The notes below the pieces were generated by a model. The model worked only from the letters and a program-made list of their open reading frames with translations, had not been told where the DNA came from and did not search any database. The translations under genes and the position numbers were made by a program. From CAILZL01 sp035548495 (GTDB lineage Bacteria; Pseudomonadota; Gammaproteobacteria; Steroidobacterales; Steroidobacteraceae): 64,000 nt of DNA. Numbering within the stretch: position 1 is the first letter of the stretch; each line of letters begins with the position of its first letter. Shown piece by piece: positions 51,514 to 61,510 of this stretch. Where the stretch lies: assembly GCA_035548495.1 (NCBI GenBank), contig DASZSV010000036.1:62001-126000 (forward strand). The letters are read 5' to 3'.

Positions 51514-53556
51514 ATGGCACTCGACCTTGCGCAATTTCACGATGCCTTTTTTGAAGAAAGTTTCGAAGCGCTGGACTCGATGGAGTCTGCGCTGCTCAAG
51601 CTCAACATTGGTTCACCCGAACTGGAGCTGATCAATACCATCTTCCGCACTGCGCATTCCATCAAGGGCGGCAGCGCCACTTTTGGCTTTACTGAAGTAG
51701 CGTCATTCACGCACACACTGGAAACGTTGCTGGATGAATTGCGCGGCAACCGCATGCAGGTGAGCAGGCCCATCATGGACCTGCTGTTGAAAACCGTGGA
51801 TGTTATGCGCGACATGCTGCGTGCCGTGCAGACCAAGGTACCGGTGGATGCGCAGCGCATTGCCGACCTGCAATTCGATCTGGAAGTGGCCATCATCAAC
51901 AAGTCCGCACCAGACACTGCACCTGCTGCTACAGATGCGGTTGCAGGCACATCTGCTGCCGGTCATACACCGCCTGCAAATGGCAAGACATGGTTGATTG
52001 CATTCCGGCCCTATCCGCAATTGTTTGTGCATGGCAACGATCCTCTGCGCATGATTCGCGAACTGGCGGATCTCGGCACGATGGAAGTGACGGTCAATGT
52101 ATCGCAACTGCCATCGCTGCGTGATCTTGACCCGGAATCATGTCTGCTGTCATGGGACATCGCCTTGCACAGTGAAGTCACCCGCGATGTCGTCGCGCAG
52201 GTGTTCGACTGGGCCGAAGGTGATTGCCATCTTGATATCATCGAACAGCAACCTGCCGCACCCGCATTTGAAACAGCAACAAGCGAAGAAGAAACTGCTG
52301 CAAACAATGTAGTGCAGATGAAACCGGCAAAGGCTGCAACCGATGTGCCCGCCGAAGGCAATCGCCAGTCAGTTGGCGATTCCAGTTCCATTCGCGTCAG
52401 CATCGAAAAGATTGATGAGTTGTTGAACACCGTGGGCGAACTGGTCATCACGCAGTCGATGCTGGGACAGCTGGGTACACGTCTTGAAGGCTCGACCGCC
52501 GATGAACTGCGTTCGGGCCTCGCACAGCTTGAACGCAATGTGCGCGAATTGCAGGAAAGCGTCATGCGCGTGCGCATGTTGCCCATCAGCTTTGTATTCA
52601 GCCGTTTTCCACGCATGGTGCGTGATCTGAGCAATCGTCTCAACAAGGAAATTGAATTGAAGATGACGGGCGAGCACACCGAACTCGACAAGACGGTGCT
52701 TGAAAAGATTGGCGATCCGCTCATCCATCTGGTACGCAACAGCGTGGATCACGGCATCGAAAAGCCCGATGTGCGCATCAAGGCGGGCAAGCCTGCGGTT
52801 GGCACGGTGCATCTGGATGCATATCACAAGGGTGGCAATATCACCATCGAAGTGAAAGATGACGGCGGCGGCATGAACAAGGACAAGATTCTTGCCAAGG
52901 CCCGCGAACGCGGCCTGGTGGGCGCTAACGACCTCCTCACCGATGAACAGATTTATGATTTGATTTTCACGCCGGGATTTTCCACGGCGGATGTCACCAC
53001 TGATGTATCCGGCCGCGGTGTGGGTATGGATGTAGTACGCCGCAACGTGAAAGAACTCGGTGGATCGATTGAAGTAAAAACAGAACTTGGCAAGGGTTCG
53101 CGCTTTGTCATCACCTTGCCACTGACGCTGGCCATTGTCGATGGCCAGTCCGTTGCGGTGGGATCGGAAACCTACATCGTTCCGCTTACTGCGATTATCG
53201 AATCCATGCAGCTCAAGCCATCCATGGTCAATCTGGTTGCAGGCCGTGGTGAAGTATTCCGTTTCCGTGATGAATATCTGCCGGTGATACGCCTGCATCA
53301 CATGTTTGGCGTGCGTCCGCGCACCACTGAACTGACCGAAGGTCTGTTGATGGTGGTGGAAGGCGAAGGACGACGGGTGGGATTGTTTGTTGATGACCTG
53401 CTGGGTCAGCAGCAAGTGGTCATCAAATCACTGGAAACCAATTACCGTCGTGTCGAAGGTGTCTCCGGTGCGACGATTCTTGGTGATGGTTCAGTGGCGC
53501 TGATCCTGGATGTTCCGGGCATCATTCGTGTCGGCACTGAACGCATGGCTGCTTGA
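51514..53556 (+). CDS. cheA: Chemotaxis histidine kinase CheA
   Basis: 680 residues from the ATG at 51514. HPt domain with phospho-His48 (FRTAHSIKGGSATFGF), a middle region (about 150-250, FRPYPQLFVHGNDPLRMIRE) in place of a classical P2, dimerisation (SIRVSIEKIDELLNTVGELV), HATPase (HLVRNSVDHGIEKP, GRGVGMDVVRRNVKELGG) and a C-terminal CheW-like domain. It phosphorylates CheY and CheB. No cheY lies next to it. Confidence 0.95.
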   Translation: MALDLAQFHDAFFEESFEALDSMESALLKLNIGSPELELINTIFRTAHSIKGGSATFGFTEVASFTHTLETLLDELRGNRMQVSRPIMDLLLKTVDVMRDMLRAVQTKVPVDAQRIADLQFDLEVAIINKSAPDTAPAATDAVAGTSAAGHTPPANGKTWLIAFRPYPQLFVHGNDPLRMIRELADLGTMEVTVNVSQLPSLRDLDPESCLLSWDIALHSEVTRDVVAQVFDWAEGDCHLDIIEQQPAAPAFETATSEEETAANNVVQMKPAKAATDVPAEGNRQSVGDSSSIRVSIEKIDELLNTVGELVITQSMLGQLGTRLEGSTADELRSGLAQLERNVRELQESVMRVRMLPISFVFSRFPRMVRDLSNRLNKEIELKMTGEHTELDKTVLEKIGDPLIHLVRNSVDHGIEKPDVRIKAGKPAVGTVHLDAYHKGGNITIEVKDDGGGMNKDKILAKARERGLVGANDLLTDEQIYDLIFTPGFSTADVTTDVSGRGVGMDVVRRNVKELGGSIEVKTELGKGSRFVITLPLTLAIVDGQSVAVGSETYIVPLTAIIESMQLKPSMVNLVAGRGEVFRFRDEYLPVIRLHHMFGVRPRTTELTEGLLMVVEGEGRRVGLFVDDLLGQQQVVIKSLETNYRRVEGVSGATILGDGSVALILDVPGIIRVGTERMAA

Positions 53557-53596
53557 TGTATGGTGTTTTAACGCTTTAATCGCGATGGGAATTTTT

Positions 53597-55291
53597 ATGA
53601 ATATCTCGAACTTGAGTATCAAGGCCAAACTGTTTGCAACCCTCGGGTTGCTCGCAGCGATCATGTGCATTGTCGGCATTGTCGGCTTTGCGGGCATGCG
53701 CCAGACCAACAGTGAACTGGAACGCATGTATGAAGGCCGCCTCATGCCTTCCAGCTGGGTGGACGAAATCGTCACTCTGGAACGCAAAGGCATCGAATCC
53801 ATTGAACTGGCCACCATCAAGCAGGACCCTGCATCGGTCTCTGCTGCCGTGGACCAGGTGAAAGGCAACGCTGACAAGATCAAGGAGCTGTGGAGCAAGC
53901 TCGACAAGCTGGAGGTCGAAGAAGAACAGAGCAAGATCATTGATCGCTTTGGCACCGACTGCAATGCCATCCTTGAAGTAAACCTCAATGCAGTCGCCGC
54001 ATTGCAGGCCGGTGGCGGTTTTGACAAGGCGGAAAAGTCCATGCTGGAACAGGCGCGTCCGAAGTACGATGAACTGACTGGCATTGTGGATGAACTGAAA
54101 AAATCACAACTGCAGGCTGCGGAAACTGCGTGGGAAAATGCGGTTGCTGCATTCCGCCACAACAACATCATGATTGCAGTGTCCATCCTTGCGGGACTGG
54201 GACTGGCGACGTTCCTCGGCATGTTGCTGGTACGTTCCATCATCAGCACGCTGAATGTTGCGGTGGGCGTGGCCAACAAGATTGCCAATGGTCATGTGGG
54301 CAATGAAATTGAAGTGCTGACCAATGATGAACTGGGCCAGTTGCTGGTTGCGTTGCGCACCATGGATGCCAAGCTGGTTGAAATTGTTTCCTCAGTGCGC
54401 ACTACTGCCAGTGCGGTCGGCGGTGCTGCCAGCGAGTTGTCGCAGGGCAATGATGATCTCTCCAGCCGCACGCAGGAACAGGCATCGGCACTGGAAGAAA
54501 CGGCATCGAGCATGGAAGAAATGACCGCTACAGTAAAACAGAATGCGGACAACGCGCGTCAGGCCAATCAACTCGCTGCTGGTGCACGTGAACAAGCCGA
54601 GCGTGGTGGCACGGTGGTACAACGCGCCATTGGTGCAATGGGTGAAATCAACAACGCCAGCCGCAAGATTGCCGACATCATCAGCGTGATTGATGAAATC
54701 GCTTTTCAGACCAATCTGCTGGCGTTGAATGCAGCGGTTGAAGCGGCACGCGCCGGCGAACAGGGTCGCGGTTTCGCAGTGGTGGCCACGGAAGTGCGCA
54801 ACCTTGCACAGCGCAGCGCCAGTGCCGCAAAAGAAATCAAGGACCTCATCAATGATTCGGTTGACAAAGTGAAAGCAGGTTCCGAACTCGTTGATGAATC
54901 CGGCAAGACTCTGGCAGAGATCATGGAGAGCGTGAAGAAAGTCACCGACATCGTTGCCGAAATCGCCGCCGCCAGCCAGGAACAATCTGCCGGTATCGAA
55001 CAGGTCAACAATGCAGTGACACAGATGGACGGTGTAACGCAGCAGAATGCAGCATTGGTTGAACAGGCATCTGCAGCCAGCAAGGCCATGCAACAACAGG
55101 CCAATGCACTGGTGCAGCAGATCGGTTTCTTCAAGAATGTCAATGGTGGTGTTGCTGCTGAGCCGGTGATGATGAAGGCATCACGTCCTGCCATGCCGCA
55201 GCGTGCGGCTGCATCACGTCCCGCTGCACGTCCTGCCGCGCGCCCGATGGCACGCGCCAGCGGTGATGACAGTGTATGGCAGGAGTTTTAA
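53597..55291 (+). CDS. Methyl-accepting chemotaxis protein
   Basis: 564 residues from the ATG at 53597 (GGGA upstream). Two membrane helices (about 13-33 and 192-212), a ~155-residue periplasmic four-helix-bundle ligand domain, HAMP, then the cytoplasmic hairpin with the invariant tip IDEIAFQTNLLALNAAVEAA and flanking methylation helices. It ends in VWQEF, a WxxF docking pentapeptide for CheR/CheB like E. coli NWETF. The ligand is unknown. Confidence 0.94.
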   Translation: MNISNLSIKAKLFATLGLLAAIMCIVGIVGFAGMRQTNSELERMYEGRLMPSSWVDEIVTLERKGIESIELATIKQDPASVSAAVDQVKGNADKIKELWSKLDKLEVEEEQSKIIDRFGTDCNAILEVNLNAVAALQAGGGFDKAEKSMLEQARPKYDELTGIVDELKKSQLQAAETAWENAVAAFRHNNIMIAVSILAGLGLATFLGMLLVRSIISTLNVAVGVANKIANGHVGNEIEVLTNDELGQLLVALRTMDAKLVEIVSSVRTTASAVGGAASELSQGNDDLSSRTQEQASALEETASSMEEMTATVKQNADNARQANQLAAGAREQAERGGTVVQRAIGAMGEINNASRKIADIISVIDEIAFQTNLLALNAAVEAARAGEQGRGFAVVATEVRNLAQRSASAAKEIKDLINDSVDKVKAGSELVDESGKTLAEIMESVKKVTDIVAEIAAASQEQSAGIEQVNNAVTQMDGVTQQNAALVEQASAASKAMQQQANALVQQIGFFKNVNGGVAAEPVMMKASRPAMPQRAAASRPAARPAARPMARASGDDSVWQEF

Positions 55292-55360
55292 CGGAGCATG
55301 CAATGACGGGAATCAGGCAACACACCTGATCCAGTTGCAGTCACTCCGTGGAGAAGTGCT

Positions 55361-55870
55361 ATGAAAAATGCAAGCGCAAAGCAGCCGGAAGATGTCACCA
55401 ACAGTCTGAACCAGATGCTGACGTTCATGCTCGGCGACGAAACTTATGGCGTGGACATTCTGCGTGTGCAGGAAATCCGTGGCTGGTCACCGGTGACACG
55501 CATTCCACAATCACCACCGCATGTGCTGGGTGTATTGAATCTGCGTGGTTCGATTGTGCCGGTGGTGGACTTACGCATGCGTCTCAGTCTTGATCGTGCT
55601 GAATATACCGCAGTGACAGTGATCATTGTGCTGTCGGTTGATTCCGGTCATGGCCGTCGTGATTTTGGTGTGGTAGTCGATGGCGTGTCTGATGTCATCA
55701 ACGTGCAGGGTGCCGATGTCAAGCCGCCGCCCGAACTGGGTGCTGGTGTGAAGACCGATTACATCCAGGGATTGGCAACGGTTTCCGACCGCATGGTGAT
55801 GTTGCTGGACATTGATCGCCTGATCGGTGCCGACATTGCCGGCATCGCAGCGATGCCGGCGGTGGCGTAA
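55361..55870 (+). CDS. cheW: Chemotaxis coupling protein CheW
   Basis: 169 residues with GGAG before the ATG. MLTFMLGDETYGVDILRVQEI, PPHVLGVLNLRGSIVPVVDL and FGVVVDGVSDVI are the CheW SH3-like fold landmarks. It links the receptor to CheA. Lies between the receptor and cheR genes in one operon. Confidence 0.95.
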   Translation: MKNASAKQPEDVTNSLNQMLTFMLGDETYGVDILRVQEIRGWSPVTRIPQSPPHVLGVLNLRGSIVPVVDLRMRLSLDRAEYTAVTVIIVLSVDSGHGRRDFGVVVDGVSDVINVQGADVKPPPELGAGVKTDYIQGLATVSDRMVMLLDIDRLIGADIAGIAAMPAVA

Positions 55871-55963
55871 CGCAATCAGAAGACTGCCGCGCAGCGGCGT
55901 GTTGCGCGTGTGCAGAATACTCACAATGCGTTGTTGCCAGAGAATTACCGGGTTGCGTGTTGC

Positions 55964-56830
55964 ATGTTGCCAAAGTTTGAAAAAAACATTCAGTCGGGAC
56001 TCGTGGATGCGCAAATCACGCCGGAGGAATTCGACTTCATCCGCACGGTGGTGGAAAAGAATGCAGGCATTGTGCTCGGCACCAACAAACTGCAACTGGT
56101 ACAGGGCAGGCTGGTGCGGCGCGCGCGCGAACTGGGCCTGAATTCCATCGGCGAATATTGCGATGTCATCCGCAATGGCGGTCCCGAAGAACTGGTGGGA
56201 TTGATCAACGCCATCACCACCAATGTCACATCCTTCTTTCGCGAGAGTCATCACTTTGATGCACTTACCGCGGTGATGCTGCCCGAAGCAATGGGGCGCA
56301 ATGAACGCACACGACGCATGCGCATCTGGTCAGCGGGCTGTTCAAGCGGTGAAGAACCTTATTCAATTGCGATGGCATCGGCTGAAGTACTCGCCAGCAG
56401 CCGTGGCTGGGATTTCAAGATTCTTGCCACTGACATCGACAGTGAAATGCTGCACGTCGCCGAACATGGTTGTTATTCAGGTGATCGTCTTACCGGTGTA
56501 TCCGAAGAACGCCGTCGCCGCTGGTTTGTGCGCAGCGACAGTCATCACGAGCTCGAGTGGCAGGTGGTTCCTGAATTGCGTACGTTGATCACCTTTCGTC
56601 CACTCAACTTAATGAACAACTGGCCGATGCGTGGACCATTCGATGTGATTTTCTGTCGCAATGTCATGATCTATTTTGATCAGCCGACTCGCGACCGCTT
56701 GCTGATGCGCTATGCAGGCTTGCTGGCCAATGGTGGCTATCTGTGTCTGGGTCATTCCGAATCGATTCATTCACAGCACAGTCACTTCAAGCTGGTGGGG
56801 CGCACCATCTACCGCAAGATTGGAGGATAG
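55964..56830 (+). CDS. cheR: Chemoreceptor methyltransferase CheR
   Basis: About 288 residues from the ATG at 55964; a GTG at 55910 gives 306 and neither has a clear ribosome-binding site. N-terminal helical domain (FDFIRTVVEKNAGIVLGTNK), SAM-binding IWSAGCSSGEEPYSIAMA, ATDIDSEML and FDVIFCRNVMIYFD. It methylates receptor glutamates and likely docks on the VWQEF tail of the receptor above. Confidence 0.94.
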   Translation: MLPKFEKNIQSGLVDAQITPEEFDFIRTVVEKNAGIVLGTNKLQLVQGRLVRRARELGLNSIGEYCDVIRNGGPEELVGLINAITTNVTSFFRESHHFDALTAVMLPEAMGRNERTRRMRIWSAGCSSGEEPYSIAMASAEVLASSRGWDFKILATDIDSEMLHVAEHGCYSGDRLTGVSEERRRRWFVRSDSHHELEWQVVPELRTLITFRPLNLMNNWPMRGPFDVIFCRNVMIYFDQPTRDRLLMRYAGLLANGGYLCLGHSESIHSQHSHFKLVGRTIYRKIGG

Positions 56831-57484
56831 TTGGCTGAACCCGTGAAAAATGCCGATCCCCGTGCGCCACTGCCGCGTGCCATGACTGGATTCGACAACA
56901 TAAGACGCTATCGCGATCCCAGTACAGGCAACGTGATTGCCAAGCTGTTGCCCGGTGATTTCTATGTCACCAGGGAAGACGAGGTGCTGGATACGGTGTT
57001 AGGTTCCTGTGTCTCTGCATGCATCCGCAACCCCCGCACCGGAGTTGGCGGCATGAATCATTTCATGCTGCCGCATCCGCGCGGTGAAACGGGCGATAGC
57101 TGGAACTCGGTCGCAGGCACTGCCACGCGCTACGGCAGCGCGTCGATGGAGCAACTGATCAACAAGATATTGAGCGGCGGCGGCTTGCGTGCTGATCTCG
57201 AGGTAAAGATCTTCGGCGGTGCGCGTGTGCTTGCCGCGACCACCGATGTGGGGCAGCACAATGTCGATTTTGTGCGCGACTTTCTCAAACAGGAAGGATT
57301 GAAAGTGGTGTCCGAAGATGTCGGCGATACCACGCCAAGGCATGTGCAGTATTTTCCGCTCACCGGCCGCGTGCGGGTCAAACATCTTGCCGGTGCCATG
57401 ACCGCCACTGTGCTGCGGCAGGAAGTGTCGTACAGCAAGACCATTGACCAGCAGCCTGATGCAGGCTCAATTGATTTGTTCTGA
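56831..57484 (+). CDS. cheD: Chemoreceptor glutamine deamidase CheD
   Basis: 217 residues from a TTG placed directly after the cheR stop, with GGAGG at 56822-56826. A GTG (56843) or ATG (56882) would shorten it but lack such a site. The catalytic Cys and His are visible in VLGSCVSACIRN and GGMNHFMLP; KIFGGARVL follows. CheD deamidates receptor glutamines to glutamates. Confidence 0.92.
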   Translation: MAEPVKNADPRAPLPRAMTGFDNIRRYRDPSTGNVIAKLLPGDFYVTREDEVLDTVLGSCVSACIRNPRTGVGGMNHFMLPHPRGETGDSWNSVAGTATRYGSASMEQLINKILSGGGLRADLEVKIFGGARVLAATTDVGQHNVDFVRDFLKQEGLKVVSEDVGDTTPRHVQYFPLTGRVRVKHLAGAMTATVLRQEVSYSKTIDQQPDAGSIDLF

Positions 57485-57502
57485 TGTATTGCAGAGATCA
57501 TC

Positions 57503-58600
57503 ATGGCAAAAAAGAAAGTGCTTGTTGTCGATGATTCCGCGCTGGTGCGGCAGATGCTGACGGAGATGCTCAACAGTGATCACGAACTGGAAGTGATCGG
57601 CACTGCCAATGATCCTTATGTGGCGCGTGAAAAAATCAAGACACTCAATCCCGATGTGATTACGCTGGATGTGGAAATGCCGCGTATGGATGGTGTCACC
57701 TTTCTTGAAAACCTGATGCGCTTGCGGCCCACGCCGGTGGTGATGGTGTCATCATTGACACAGAAGGGCGCGGAAGTCACGCTGCGTGCACTCGAACTCG
57801 GTGCGGTGGACTTTGTCGCCAAACCAAAGATTGATGTTGCCGGTACCTTGCATGAATACACTGAAGAGCTGGTGGCCAAGGTGAAGATGGCAGCCGGTGC
57901 CAATGTCACGCGCCGTCATGTGCCTGCAATCGCCAGCGTACAGCCCAAGTTCAGTGCCGATGTGGTGCTGCCTTCGCAACGCAGGCCGCGAACCATGTTG
58001 CGTACCACCGAAAAGATAGTTGCCATTGGCGCATCCACGGGTGGCACCGAAGCATTGCGTGAACTGCTTGGCAATTTTCCACCGGATGCACCGGCCATCG
58101 TGATTTCGCAGCATATTCCTGCTGCATTCAGTAAACCTTTTGCCGACCGGCTCGATAAAGTCTGTGCGATGAAGGTGTTTCATGCCGAAGATGGCCAGTA
58201 CATTGTGCCCGGGCATGTGTATATCGCACCGGGGGATCGTCACTTGCTGATTGATCGTGACGGTGCGCGCTATGTATGCAAGCTCAGCGACGGGCCGCCC
58301 GTCAATCGTCATCGTCCCAGCGTGGATGTGATGTTCCGGTCAGCGGCGCAGAAAGTGGGCCCGAATGCCATTGGCGTGATACTCACCGGCATGGGTGATG
58401 ACGGCGCGCGCGGACTCAGGGAAATGCGCGATGCAGGCGCACACACCATCGCGCAGGATGAAATATCCAGCGTGGTGTGGGGAATGCCTGGCAGTGCTGT
58501 GAAGTTGGGCGCAGCAGAACGCATTGAATCGTTGAATAATATCTGCAACGTAATCCTGGAGCTGGCCGCAGCCCGCATTGATGATGCTGCCAACAGCTAA
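57503..58600 (+). CDS. cheB: Protein-glutamate methylesterase CheB
   Basis: 365 residues. Receiver domain (VVDDSALVRQMLTEM, Asp in VITLDVEMPRMDG) and methylesterase domain with catalytic triad regions IGASTGGTEALRE (Ser), ISQHIPAAFSKPFADRL (His) and TGMGDDGARGLREM (Asp). Removes methyl groups from receptors after CheA phosphorylation. Confidence 0.96.
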   Translation: MAKKKVLVVDDSALVRQMLTEMLNSDHELEVIGTANDPYVAREKIKTLNPDVITLDVEMPRMDGVTFLENLMRLRPTPVVMVSSLTQKGAEVTLRALELGAVDFVAKPKIDVAGTLHEYTEELVAKVKMAAGANVTRRHVPAIASVQPKFSADVVLPSQRRPRTMLRTTEKIVAIGASTGGTEALRELLGNFPPDAPAIVISQHIPAAFSKPFADRLDKVCAMKVFHAEDGQYIVPGHVYIAPGDRHLLIDRDGARYVCKLSDGPPVNRHRPSVDVMFRSAAQKVGPNAIGVILTGMGDDGARGLREMRDAGAHTIAQDEISSVVWGMPGSAVKLGAAERIESLNNICNVILELAAARIDDAANS

Positions 58601-58629
58601 ACACTGATACCGGTTTGAGGTTTTGAACT

Positions 58630-59517
58630 ATGGCTTCCACTGCAGCACAAAGTGACGTAACCGGAAGGCACGCGCAGGCAGCGTTCCAGTTTGTTGCGGA
58701 ACTCGCAGCCGAAGTGTCGCGCGGCCGTGTCGAACTTCCCGCTTATCCGGATGTGGCCACACGTGTACGCAAGGCATTGGCCGACGAGAATGTCAGTCCC
58801 GAACAGATTTCCAGAATTGTTGCATCAGAAGCCGGTCTGGCGGCGCGTGTCATGACGCTTGCCAATTCCGCAGCGCTGAATCGCGGCGGCAAAAGCATCA
58901 CCGAACTGAAAACCGCCATCAACCGCATTGGCCAGAACAATGTGCGTACCGCGGCTGTTGCGTTTGCCATTGCACAGTTGCGGCGTGCATCCGAACTCAA
59001 GCACATCATCAAGGATCTGGAAAAGTTGTGGAACGGCGCCACCATGGTTTCCGCGCTGGCGTACACCATTGCCAGCCGCACGCGCGGCATCAATCCTGAC
59101 GAAGCATTGCTCGCCGGACTGATTCACAACGTCGGCAAGATTTACATTCTTGCGCGTGCGTACAAACATGCGGACCTGTTTGCCGATACGACGGCAATGA
59201 GCGCCATCATGCGTGACTGGCATGCGAGCATCGGCAAGGCCATCATCGAAAACTGGGGCTTTGCACCGCATATCGCCGAAGCCGTGGGTGCACAGGAGGA
59301 ATTCGATCGCGTCAACGGTGAAGCCGATCTCAGCGATGTGCTGACGGTTGCAGTGCTGGCTTCCACTTTCATTGACGATCCTGAAGTTGATCTTGAACTC
59401 AACATGCAGGGTGTGCGTGCGTTCTCGCGCCTTGGGCTCAACAACGAAAAATTCCGTCACATCATGCGTGACTGCATCGAAGAGATTTCTGCATTGCGAT
59501 CAGCTTTGGGATCTTGA
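58630..59517 (+). CDS. HDOD-domain signalling protein
   Basis: 295 residues, 29 bp after cheB, so probably in the same operon. One HDOD domain over about residues 25-225: LPAYPDVATRVRKAL, ISRIVASEAGLAARVMTLAN, AINRIGQNNVRTAAVAFAI and DEALLAGLIHNVGKIYILA, with a degenerate HD (HN) so no phosphodiesterase activity is expected. HDOD proteins act as scaffolds in motility and c-di-GMP signalling. Confidence 0.88.
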   Translation: MASTAAQSDVTGRHAQAAFQFVAELAAEVSRGRVELPAYPDVATRVRKALADENVSPEQISRIVASEAGLAARVMTLANSAALNRGGKSITELKTAINRIGQNNVRTAAVAFAIAQLRRASELKHIIKDLEKLWNGATMVSALAYTIASRTRGINPDEALLAGLIHNVGKIYILARAYKHADLFADTTAMSAIMRDWHASIGKAIIENWGFAPHIAEAVGAQEEFDRVNGEADLSDVLTVAVLASTFIDDPEVDLELNMQGVRAFSRLGLNNEKFRHIMRDCIEEISALRSALGS

Positions 59518-60004
59518 CCGGACCTCAGTCGGCTAATTCACGCCTCTCATCGATTGCGCTGATATTCTCCGCATTTTCTGGTGCGACCGGATCAACGATG
59601 CCTGTTCGTGTTGGTATCGGGAAAATATACGCTGATGATCGCGGCCGAAGCGTTTGCAGCGCCCGGTTTCAATTCATATTACCAGTGTCTTTGCTGTCCG
59701 TCGGTGTGCTGCCGAACTGATCCATGCATGCGACATGCGCCAGCCTCCCTTTCAACAGCAACGTCGATCAACGCATTAACTGGAGCACACATGTCACAAT
59801 CTAACGCCTGCGCGATATCGGTCACTGCAATCAAGGCGTGATACCCGCCGTATACGCATAACCACGCCAGGGGATGTAAGATGCCGCGACACCAGTCAGT
59901 ATCTCGCTATAGTTGCGGGTGGCGGTACATTTCGCCAAGACCTTCGCTATGCTCAGGCTGAGCGAAATTGTTCTGCCATCTGACTACCGCCAACAGGAAT
60001 ACTT
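59518..60004. other. Intergenic region without recognised genes
   Basis: 487 bp. Only short frames without similarity, plus a near-palindrome around GCTCAGGCTGAGC (about 59950-59962) resembling commonly dispersed repeats. No RNA gene or terminator that I can support. Confidence 0.5.
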
Positions 60005-60328
60005 ATGCTCATTCACTTCAGCTCCATTGCAACAGAGTCCATTACCATGTTTGGTGATGATGCTTTACTGCTCATCAAAATGCTGGGTGCCAGTGGTGCA
60101 ATCCCCGGTGCCATCAGCGAAGAAAATATTCCGGCTGCATTGCAAGGATTGCGACAACAACTGCAATTGCATGGCAACGCGGTTACCACGACTACAAATC
60201 AGGCAGAAGAGGGCGACGACGCTGACCATGAACCGCCCATTACTCTTGCAACGCGTGCGGGGCCATTGATCAAGATTCTCGAACAAGCTGCTGCCGCCAA
60301 GGCGCCGGTGATGTGGGAGAAGGTTTAA
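60005..60328 (+). CDS. DUF1840 family protein
   Basis: 107 residues. MLIHFSSIATESITMFGDDA, LLIKMLGASGAIPGAISEENIPAAL and ITLATRAGPLIKILEQAAA with PVMWE at the end are the DUF1840 pattern, found in many beta- and gammaproteobacteria. Function unknown; small, soluble, probably cytoplasmic. Confidence 0.85.
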   Translation: MLIHFSSIATESITMFGDDALLLIKMLGASGAIPGAISEENIPAALQGLRQQLQLHGNAVTTTTNQAEEGDDADHEPPITLATRAGPLIKILEQAAAAKAPVMWEKV

Positions 60329-60380
60329 GGTACTTGATGCACTAAATGCTTTGGTTGCAATATCAGAACAGGCGCCACTC

Positions 60381-61052
60381 ATGACCTCACCTGAAGACGT
60401 TGTATTTCTGTTTGATTGTGATAACACGCTGCTTGATAACGACAAAGTGCAGGCAGATTTGCAGGTGCATCTCGATGCGGAGTTTGGCCGTGCCGCACGA
60501 GACTGCTATTGGAATATCCTGGAACAACTGCGTACTGAACTGGGCTATGTCGATTACCTGGGTGCCTTGCAACGCTATCGACAGGATGTGCCGAATGATG
60601 CGCGCTTGTTGGAGATGTCCACCTTCCTGATCGATTATCCCTTCGACAAGCAATTGTATCCTGGTGCGCTCGAAGTGCTGGCACATTGTCGCAAGTGGGG
60701 TCGCACGGTCATCCTGTCGGACGGAGACGTGGTGTTTCAGCCGCGCAAGATACACCGCGCGGGTTTATGGGATGCAGTGGAAGGGCGTGTGTTGATCTAC
60801 ATTCACAAGGAACAAATGCTGGCTGAAATGCAGCGGCATTATCCAGCGCGTCACTATGTGATGATCGATGACAAGTTACGCATTCTGGCGGCGATGAAGC
60901 AATCAATGGGAGATCGACTGACCACGATTTTTCCACGCCAGGGACACTATGCACTTGATCCTGAAAATATCGCACGTTATCCGGCGGCTGATATGACGGT
61001 CGAACGCATCGGTGACTTGGTTGAGTGTGACTTCTCCTCGTTGTTCAAATAG
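60381..61052 (+). CDS. HAD-superfamily hydrolase
   Basis: 223 residues from the ATG at 60381; the frame is open to 60351. HAD motif I FLFDCDNTLLDND (nucleophile Asp), motif II VILSDGD, and motif III/IV KIHRAGL and MIDDKLRILAAM. An alpha-helical cap follows motif I. Likely a small-molecule phosphatase; substrate unknown. Confidence 0.85.
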   Translation: MTSPEDVVFLFDCDNTLLDNDKVQADLQVHLDAEFGRAARDCYWNILEQLRTELGYVDYLGALQRYRQDVPNDARLLEMSTFLIDYPFDKQLYPGALEVLAHCRKWGRTVILSDGDVVFQPRKIHRAGLWDAVEGRVLIYIHKEQMLAEMQRHYPARHYVMIDDKLRILAAMKQSMGDRLTTIFPRQGHYALDPENIARYPAADMTVERIGDLVECDFSSLFK

Positions 61053-61067
61053 TCTTTCTCGGTGAGG

Positions 61068-61097
61068 TAGGTTGGGCTGAGTCTGCGAAGCTCGGCC
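61068..61097. repeat. Dispersed palindromic repeat, degenerate copy
   Basis: TAGGTTGGGCTGAGTCTGCG followed by AAGCTCGGCC; its left half matches the repeat at 62483-62516, and the right half is degenerate so the hairpin is weaker. Resembles the GTAGGTTGGG-type dispersed palindromes known from many gammaproteobacteria. Confidence 0.6.
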
Positions 61098-61210
61098 ACC
61101 CAGCTAGAAGATATTCTCGAATCGTCACAGGCGCTTGTGGTGGAATTGGCTCTGATGTTACCTTGCAGTCACTGTAATAATCACAATAGATAAAGTAAGC
61201 CAGGCGGTCG

Positions 61211-61510
61211 ATGATTCGTACCATGTCAAGAGTGCTCTCGATTGTAGTCGTTGCGGTATCGCTTTGGCTCGCATGGCCAGTGCCAAAGGGCCATTGGTAC
61301 GTGCTTCTTTTCGTTGCCCCATCGCTTGTGTTTATCTGGTTCCCAGAACAAGTTGATGAATACACTTTTGGAGTTTGGCGATATGGGAATCAAGTTAATT
61401 CTCATTCTCCACCAGTCATGATCGCGATTGTCGGCTGGGTGATACTTCTGGTCCATGTGGCGTCCGTTGTTGATCCCAACTTCATTGCTCGAATGTTCGG
61501 GGTTGCGTAG
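61211..61510 (+). CDS. Small membrane protein of unknown function
   Basis: 99 residues with AGGCGG before the ATG. Three predicted membrane segments (VLSIVVVAVSLWLAWPV, WYVLLFVAPSLVFIWF, VMIAIVGWVILLVHVASVV). I do not recognise a family. Surrounded by repeats and other orphan genes. Confidence 0.6.
   Translation: MIRTMSRVLSIVVVAVSLWLAWPVPKGHWYVLLFVAPSLVFIWFPEQVDEYTFGVWRYGNQVNSHSPPVMIAIVGWVILLVHVASVVDPNFIARMFGVA

Noticed and set aside
59514..59841. Short frames after the HDOD gene
   Set aside because: Overlapping frames without similarity or translation signals; treated as intergenic.
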